The notes beneath the pieces were generated by a model that saw only the letters and a list, made by a program, of their open reading frames with translations, made no database searches and was not told the DNA's origin. Shown piece by piece: positions 59,444 through 64,000 of a stretch of DNA of 64,000 bases. Within the stretch, counting starts at the first letter, position 1. Each line of letters starts with the position of its first letter. Source of the DNA: an uncultured Acetatifactor sp. (GTDB taxonomy: Bacteria > Bacillota > Clostridia > Lachnospirales > Lachnospiraceae); assembly GCA_910585615.1 (NCBI GenBank), contig CAJUFO010000011.1, forward strand, positions 18,478 through 82,477, read 5' to 3'. The translations under genes were made by a program, and so were the position numbers.

Positions 59444-60943
59444 TCATTCCGTCTCCTGTGCCCACAGGAGGGCGCATTTCACGGCACGCTTCCAGCCCTT
59501 CAGCAGCTCCCCGCGCCGCTCTTCCTCCATGGACGGGCAGAACACCTTGCCAATCTGCCAGTTTGCCCTAATCTCCTCCTTGTCCTCCCAGTAGCCCACC
59601 GCCAGGCCTGCCAGATAGGCTGCCCCCAAAGCCGTGGTCTCGATGCACTCCGGCCTGTGGACCTGGGTGTCCACGATGTCCGCCTGGAACTGCATCAGGA
59701 AATCGTTGGCGCTGGCCCCGCCGTCCACCTTCAGACCCTTCAGCCGGATGCCGCTGTCCTCCTCCATGGCCCGGAGCACGTCCGCGGTCTGGTAGGCGAT
59801 GGACTCCAGCGTGGCCCGGATGAAATGCTCCTTGCTGCAGCCCCTGGTCAGCCCCACCACTGTCCCCCTGGCGTACTGGTTCCAGTAAGGCGCCCCTAAC
59901 CCCGCAAAGGCAGGCACCAGGTAGACCCCGGCGGTATCCTCCACCGCTTCGCAGTACTGCTCGGACTGGGCGGCGCTTTTCAGCATGCGCATGCTGTCCC
60001 GCAGCCACTGGATGCCCGCTCCCGCCACGAACACGCTGCCCTCCAGCGCGTACTCCGGCTCTTCACAGGTCCCGGCAGCGATGGTGGTCAGCAGCCCTGA
60101 CCTCGAGGCGATGGCGTCCTTTCCGGTGTTCATCAGCAGGAAACAGCCTGTGCCATAGGTATTCTTTACCTCGCCCCGCTGGAAGCAGCACTGGCCGAAC
60201 AGGGCCGCCTGCTGATCCCCTGCCGTGCCCGCAATGGGAATCCGGCCGCCCAGCACGGAAGTATCGGTATGCCCATAGACATAGCTGGAGGGCCGAACCT
60301 CAGGCAGGATTCCCACCGGGATGCGGAAACGCTCCATAATCTCCTCGTCCCAGACCAGCCTGTGGATGTCGAACAGCATGGTGCGTGAGGCATTGGTATA
60401 GTCCGTCACATGCACCGCGCCCTTTGTCAGATTCCAGATGAGCCAGGTGTCCACCGTGCCAAAGAGCAGCTCCCCTTTTTCCGCCCTTTTCCTGGCACCA
60501 GGCACATGCTCCAGGATCCAGGCAATCTTGGAGGCGCTGAAATAGGCGTCCGGCACCAGGCCGGTCTTCTCCCGGATTTTCTCGTCAAAGCCGTCCTCTT
60601 TCAATTTCTCAATCATGTTTGAGGTGCGGCGGCACTGCCATACGATGGCATTGTATACCGGCTCTCCGGTATTCTTGTCCCACAAAATCGTAGTCTCCCG
60701 CTGGTTGGTGATGCCGATGGCGGCTATCTGCTCCGCGCCCACGCCTGCCATGGCCATGCACTCCGTAGCCACCGATAGCTGGGAAGACCAGATTTCCTTG
60801 GGATTATGCTCCACCCAGCCGGGCTTGGGGTAACTCTGGGTGAACTCCTTCTGGGACATAGAGCGGACGATGCCCGCTCTGTCGAACAGAATGCACCTGG
60901 AGCTTGTGGTGCCCTGATCCAGGGCCATGATGTATTTTTGCAT
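59444..60943 (-). CDS. glpK: Glycerol kinase
   Basis: 499 residues from MQKYIMALDQGTTSSRCILF at 60943 (AAGGGAGAGCACAT upstream). FGGY-family signatures: DQGTTSSRCILFD, YNAIVWQCRRTS, GTVDTWLIWNLTKGAVHVTD, and the C-terminal RATLESIAYQTADVLRAMEE with LKVDGGASANDFLMQFQAD. It phosphorylates glycerol to glycerol-3-phosphate with ATP. The usual glpF and glpD neighbours are absent. Confidence 0.97.
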   Translation of the reverse strand: MQKYIMALDQGTTSSRCILFDRAGIVRSMSQKEFTQSYPKPGWVEHNPKEIWSSQLSVATECMAMAGVGAEQIAAIGITNQRETTILWDKNTGEPVYNAIVWQCRRTSNMIEKLKEDGFDEKIREKTGLVPDAYFSASKIAWILEHVPGARKRAEKGELLFGTVDTWLIWNLTKGAVHVTDYTNASRTMLFDIHRLVWDEEIMERFRIPVGILPEVRPSSYVYGHTDTSVLGGRIPIAGTAGDQQAALFGQCCFQRGEVKNTYGTGCFLLMNTGKDAIASRSGLLTTIAAGTCEEPEYALEGSVFVAGAGIQWLRDSMRMLKSAAQSEQYCEAVEDTAGVYLVPAFAGLGAPYWNQYARGTVVGLTRGCSKEHFIRATLESIAYQTADVLRAMEEDSGIRLKGLKVDGGASANDFLMQFQADIVDTQVHRPECIETTALGAAYLAGLAVGYWEDKEEIRANWQIGKVFCPSMEEERRGELLKGWKRAVKCALLWAQETE

Positions 60944-60977
60944 ATGTGCTCTCCCTTCGAAATGTCTCCTTTTTGCT

Positions 60978-62033
60978 TCAGTCATCTACAGGCAATACGG
61001 GATTTCCTTTCAGACGCTCCAGCTCTGCCCTCAAGGCCTCTATGACAGAGTCCTTTTCGGAGAGCTGTTCAGCCTGCTGGGCTATCCTTTCACTCTGCTG
61101 GACTATCTTGCCCTCCTGCTGGGTTATCGTCCCTTCCTGCTGCGCTATCTTGCCCTCCTGCCGGGCTATCGTCCCTTCTTGCTGGGCTATCTTGCCCTCC
61201 TGCTGGGCTATCTTGCCCTCCTGCTGAGCTATCGTCCCTTCCTGCTGCGCTATCATTCCCTCCTGCTGGGCTATCGCTTCCTCCTGCCGGGCCATCATCC
61301 TCTCCTGGCTGGCGATGATGCTCTCCCTCTCGGCGATGATGCCCGCCTGCTCATTCATGTAATTCTCCATGTCGCGCTGACAGCGGTAGTAGTCCTCTCT
61401 GGCCTCACACTGGAGGCGGATCTTATCCTCCTGGCTGAGCTTCCAGACAGTGTTCGCCGCTTTGGCGATGTTTTCATCCCTCTGTGCAATCATCTTGATC
61501 TCCTCCCATGTGCCCGCCTTGAAGAACGCTGCCCAGCAGTCTATGCGGTGCTGCCTGTCTTTCTTAGTAGCTAAGTCTATGTGAGTCAAGTCTACCACAG
61601 AAAGCTGCAGTTTGTCACTATATACCATATGATTTTTTACATTCATAAACTGGTAGGTGGCATAGAACTCCGGGTATTCTCGGAACAGGGTGAAGTCCAG
61701 CAGCCCTATATGGACCACAGGCTTCACCATCTGATACCCCTCTCCGGGGTTCAGGTTGTCAAAGGCCCGGCAGAGATAGCTCAGAGAACGCTCCGGCCAG
61801 TTATGCTGGTTGATGACCTGCAGCTCGAGATTGATGATAGCGCGGTCGTCCAGCAGTACCTTGATGTCCAGGACGAAATCCTTGTCCCCGATGGACGCGC
61901 CCGGTTCAATGGGATTGATGACTAGCATGGCTTGCAAAATGTAAAGGGAAACCGGATGACATGGATGTAGAAAAATAAAAAGACGAAAAATCGTAAAATT
62001 AAAAAACATACAATATATTGTGCCTGAAAGCAA
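60978..62033 (-). pseudogene. Rpn-type (PD-(D/E)XK) protein, N-terminally truncated, with heptad-repeat tail
   Basis: The frame reads GDKDFVLDIKVLLDDRAIIN and LELQVINQHNWPERSLSYLC, the nuclease core with D and ExQ, and LSVVDLTHIDLATKKDRQHR, as in Rpn/PD-(D/E)XK 'transposase' proteins. About 50 N-terminal residues usually found (VDPKNDVAFKKIFG type) are missing; the upstream frame (MLSGTIYCMFFNFTIF) is unrelated and the terminator palindrome reaches into it. The C-terminus holds about eleven heptads of the AQQEGKI type, a long coiled coil. Possibly still expressed from an internal start. Confidence 0.65.
61066..61300 (-). repeat. 21-bp tandem repeat encoding AQQEG(K/T/M)I heptads
   Basis: About eleven near-identical 21-bp units read AQQEGKI, AQQEGTI, ARQEGKI and so on, then decay into VQQSERI and AQQAEQL. 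The nearly identical DNA (GCTGGGCTATCTTGCCCTCCT type) suggests recent slippage. Confidence 0.75.
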
Positions 62034-62064
62034 AATTCAGCTCTTGGGCACAATATATTGTATG
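62007..62064 (-). terminator. Strong terminator after the solute-binding protein gene
   Basis: An 18-bp perfect inverted repeat (CATACAATATATTGTGCC at 62007-62024 and its complement at 62047-62064) is followed on the minus strand by TTTTTT and a T-rich stretch. It also has T-runs on the plus strand and may work in both directions. Confidence 0.8.
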
Positions 62065-62140
62065 GATATTTTTACTTGAGCCCCCGAGGCGCGCGGACAC
62101 TAACTGCCGCTATGTCCTCCGGCTCAATCGCGGAGCCTTG

Positions 62141-63940
62141 TTAATTAAAAGACTTAGCAGTCTCCTTCGCTTTCTCGAACTTCTCCTGCTGCTCCGCCAG
62201 GGCCTCCTCATAGCCCATCGCCTTTACATCGTTGATCATCTTCTCCTTCTGTGCCGCAAAGGCTGCTTCATCCGCACAGGTGATAATCTTCGCGATATTG
62301 GCCTGGAAATACTCGTCTGCCTTGTTGAAGATCTTCGCGGATTCATCGGAGACGGATTCCATCAGCCTGCCGGTCTTCACGTTTTCGGACAATGTCTTGA
62401 ATCTGCCGTCCTCCACCATCTGCACATAGGCCTCGCCGGGATACTGCGCTTTTCCATCCGTGTAATAAGCGCTGAAGTCCTTCTCCGCAGGCTTTATGTT
62501 CTGCAGATTGTACTCCTTGGACAATGTCAAATCCAGCGGATAGCCGTCTGCTGCCGGATTGGTGGCACTCTGGGAAGTCAGCCAGTTATATACGCCAAGC
62601 CCTCTGGTCTTCACATACCCGGGTTCCACCGTGTCGCCGCTCAAGAAATTCTCCAGGCGGGTGCCGATCAGCTGGGGAACACCGTCCACCACATCCCAGT
62701 CCTCACCAGGGATGCCGGAACGCACCAGCCTGGCTCCTTCATCGGAATTCAGATAGTCGAACAGCTCCATGGCTTTTTCAGGGTGCTCGCAGTTCGCGCT
62801 GATGACCAGTGCGTTGGTCGTCATGTATCCCAGGCTGCTCTCAATTGGATATATCTGCGCGATGTAGGGGAAAGGGCCCGGCAGCATGAACATGCCGGCA
62901 TCCTCGCCGCAGACTTCCGTGTCAGGCTGGCACCAGTTATATGCTGCCACCAGCACTTCGCCGTTCTTAATCTTCGCGTCATACTGCTCCGCTTTCATGG
63001 TAAAAGCCTCCGGGTCCATGATGCCCATACGGTAAGCCTTGTTGAAGAAGGCCAGAGCTCTCCAGAACACGCCGTCCTCATCCAGGAACTCATCCTCCAA
63101 CAAATCGTTCACCTGATCGTAGAGCTGGTTGTTGTCAAGATTGGTGTAGCCGAAGTTGAAAGGGTAGCTGATTTTGTAAGGCCACAGACCCCAGTCGATC
63201 CATCCCGACAGGGCATACACCTTCTTGCCGTCAGCCGTGGTGGGATGAGCCTCTACCATCTGCTTAAGCACGTCAAGGTATTCATCCTCGGTATTGATTT
63301 CCGGATAGCCCAGCTCCTTATAGTAATCCCATCTGGTGAAGAATCCGACGAAGCCGTTCTTGTTGGGGCTTTCCAGATTGGCAATCTGCACTTCCGTGGG
63401 CAGGAAGTAGGTGGTTCCCTGACCCACCACCTCCTTGGAGTATTTCAGGGCCTCCGGCAGCTTTGCCTTCAGATTGTCCCCATTGTTCTCCAGCCACTCG
63501 TCCATGGCCCACAGGGCTCCTGCGTCAATCAGGTTCTGCACCATCTCCGGCGCTTCATGCAGCATGACGATGTCCGGCAGATCGCCGCCTGCCGCCATGA
63601 CCTTCAGACGGTCGTTGGATACCTGTGTATACTCCAGCACGATTCCCAGCTCGTCCTTGATATATTGACCGATAGGGTCATCCGTGGAGACACCGTCCGT
63701 GCCTCCCATGGAACCCAGCACGGTAAGGGTGATTACCTCATCGTCCCCTTTTTCCTCCTGTCCGCCTTGTTCACTCTGCTCGTCCCCGCTGGCATCCGAA
63801 GCTTCTTCCGCACTGCCTCCGCTGCTTTCAGCGCTTCCTCCTCCGCTGCCGCTGTCATTCCCGCAGGCGCTCACGCCTACCAGCAGCGCTGCCGCCAAAG
63901 CCAGTGCCATCGTTTTTTTCCACAAGCTCTGTCTCTTCAT
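62141..63940 (-). CDS. Extracellular solute-binding lipoprotein (LplA-like)
   Basis: 599 residues; GAGGAGGATGCGAA precedes the ATG. The signal peptide ends in the lipobox LVGVSAC, so the Cys is lipid-anchored. A Gly/Ser/Glu linker follows. Substrate-binding domain blocks include VLEYTQVSNDRLKVMAAGGD, LPDIVMLHE and NTKLINDVKAMG-like ends typical of the large family 1 proteins in oligosaccharide ABC uptake. The permease genes would lie beyond the window's right edge, upstream of this minus-strand gene. Ligand unknown. Confidence 0.9.
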   Translation of the reverse strand: MKRQSLWKKTMALALAAALLVGVSACGNDSGSGGGSAESSGGSAEEASDASGDEQSEQGGQEEKGDDEVITLTVLGSMGGTDGVSTDDPIGQYIKDELGIVLEYTQVSNDRLKVMAAGGDLPDIVMLHEAPEMVQNLIDAGALWAMDEWLENNGDNLKAKLPEALKYSKEVVGQGTTYFLPTEVQIANLESPNKNGFVGFFTRWDYYKELGYPEINTEDEYLDVLKQMVEAHPTTADGKKVYALSGWIDWGLWPYKISYPFNFGYTNLDNNQLYDQVNDLLEDEFLDEDGVFWRALAFFNKAYRMGIMDPEAFTMKAEQYDAKIKNGEVLVAAYNWCQPDTEVCGEDAGMFMLPGPFPYIAQIYPIESSLGYMTTNALVISANCEHPEKAMELFDYLNSDEGARLVRSGIPGEDWDVVDGVPQLIGTRLENFLSGDTVEPGYVKTRGLGVYNWLTSQSATNPAADGYPLDLTLSKEYNLQNIKPAEKDFSAYYTDGKAQYPGEAYVQMVEDGRFKTLSENVKTGRLMESVSDESAKIFNKADEYFQANIAKIITCADEAAFAAQKEKMINDVKAMGYEEALAEQQEKFEKAKETAKSFN

Positions 63941-64000
63941 TTCGCATCCTCCTCGTATAATAAGTTTATAGCCAGTCAGAACAGGCTATAGACTTATTCT
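63941..64000. other. Leader of the solute-binding protein gene
   Basis: Contains an inverted repeat TATAGCC...GGCTATA (about 63967-63989), which could be an operator or a short hairpin in the leader. The window ends here. Confidence 0.4.

Noticed and set aside
61066..61300. Tandem repeats as a CRISPR array
   Set aside because: The units are contiguous 21-bp coding repeats without spacers. No cas gene is in the window.
62018..63991. 657-residue plus-strand open frame
   Set aside because: It is the antisense of the solute-binding protein gene, which has a lipobox, a ribosome binding site and family motifs. The plus frame has none.

Overview
The window reads as chromosomal DNA of a Lachnospiraceae-type Clostridia (Firmicutes). 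The support is a hrcA-grpE-dnaK-dnaJ heat-shock cluster behind a perfect CIRCE operator, RNase J, IreB-RuvX-DUF1292-Fur-MltG-TrmR-TrhP synteny as in Bacillus/Clostridium, type III glutamine synthetase, and DUF6465 and DUF5688 proteins typical of gut Clostridia. No rRNA gene and no CRISPR array was seen.

Positions 1-2189 are decayed accessory DNA: broken VbhA-like antitoxin genes, fragments of Rpn-type (PD-(D/E)XK) genes, and one intact Uma2-type nuclease. Positions 2190-27541 are an integrated element of about 25.3 kb. It sits in the 3' end of a tRNA-Gln(CTG) gene (27493-27564, minus strand) and is bounded by 49-bp direct repeats of that tRNA. Further tRNA 3'-end copies and tRNA terminators (near 813-898 and 2156-2238) show that related elements have used the same site repeatedly. 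12-bp-period direct repeats near the ends look like arm-type integrase sites.

The element is read almost wholly leftward. From right to left it carries three small helix-turn-helix (HTH) genes, a Rep-like gene, an XRE regulator, a dynamin/IRG-like GTPase with small membrane proteins on both sides, a DUF932 protein, YqaJ nuclease, Rad52-like annealing protein, DUF5688, an SSB with an N-terminal extension, a zinc-ribbon-array protein, an M20/M28 peptidase, a ParM/ParR segregation pair whose parM has an in-frame amber codon, two large charged or coiled-coil proteins, a DUF927-like ATPase, excisionase, tyrosine integrase, and a left-end cargo zone with a retropepsin-like protease. No conjugation or virion genes were recognised, so it looks like a plasmid-like element that replicates, recombines and segregates but must borrow transfer functions.

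Positions 27.7-64 kb are GC-richer core genome, mostly on the minus strand. It begins with a histidine-kinase pseudogene split by a 146-bp palindromic repeat and glnN. Then come tRNA modification and cell-envelope genes (trhP, trmR, an MltG-like protein), rnj, a Fur regulator, DUF1292, ruvX, ireB, mtaB, an HPr-like gene, thiI with its cysteine desulfurase, rsmE, prmA and an O-antigen ligase. An AraC regulator lies divergent from a Gfo/Idh/MocA oxidoreductase. An ECF sigma/RsgI-like pair lies beside a secreted His/Cys-rich protein. After these come dnaJ, dnaK, grpE, hrcA, DUF6465, uppP, a patatin, an aminotransferase, glpK, an Rpn-like gene with a heptad-repeat tail, and a large lipoprotein solute-binding protein.
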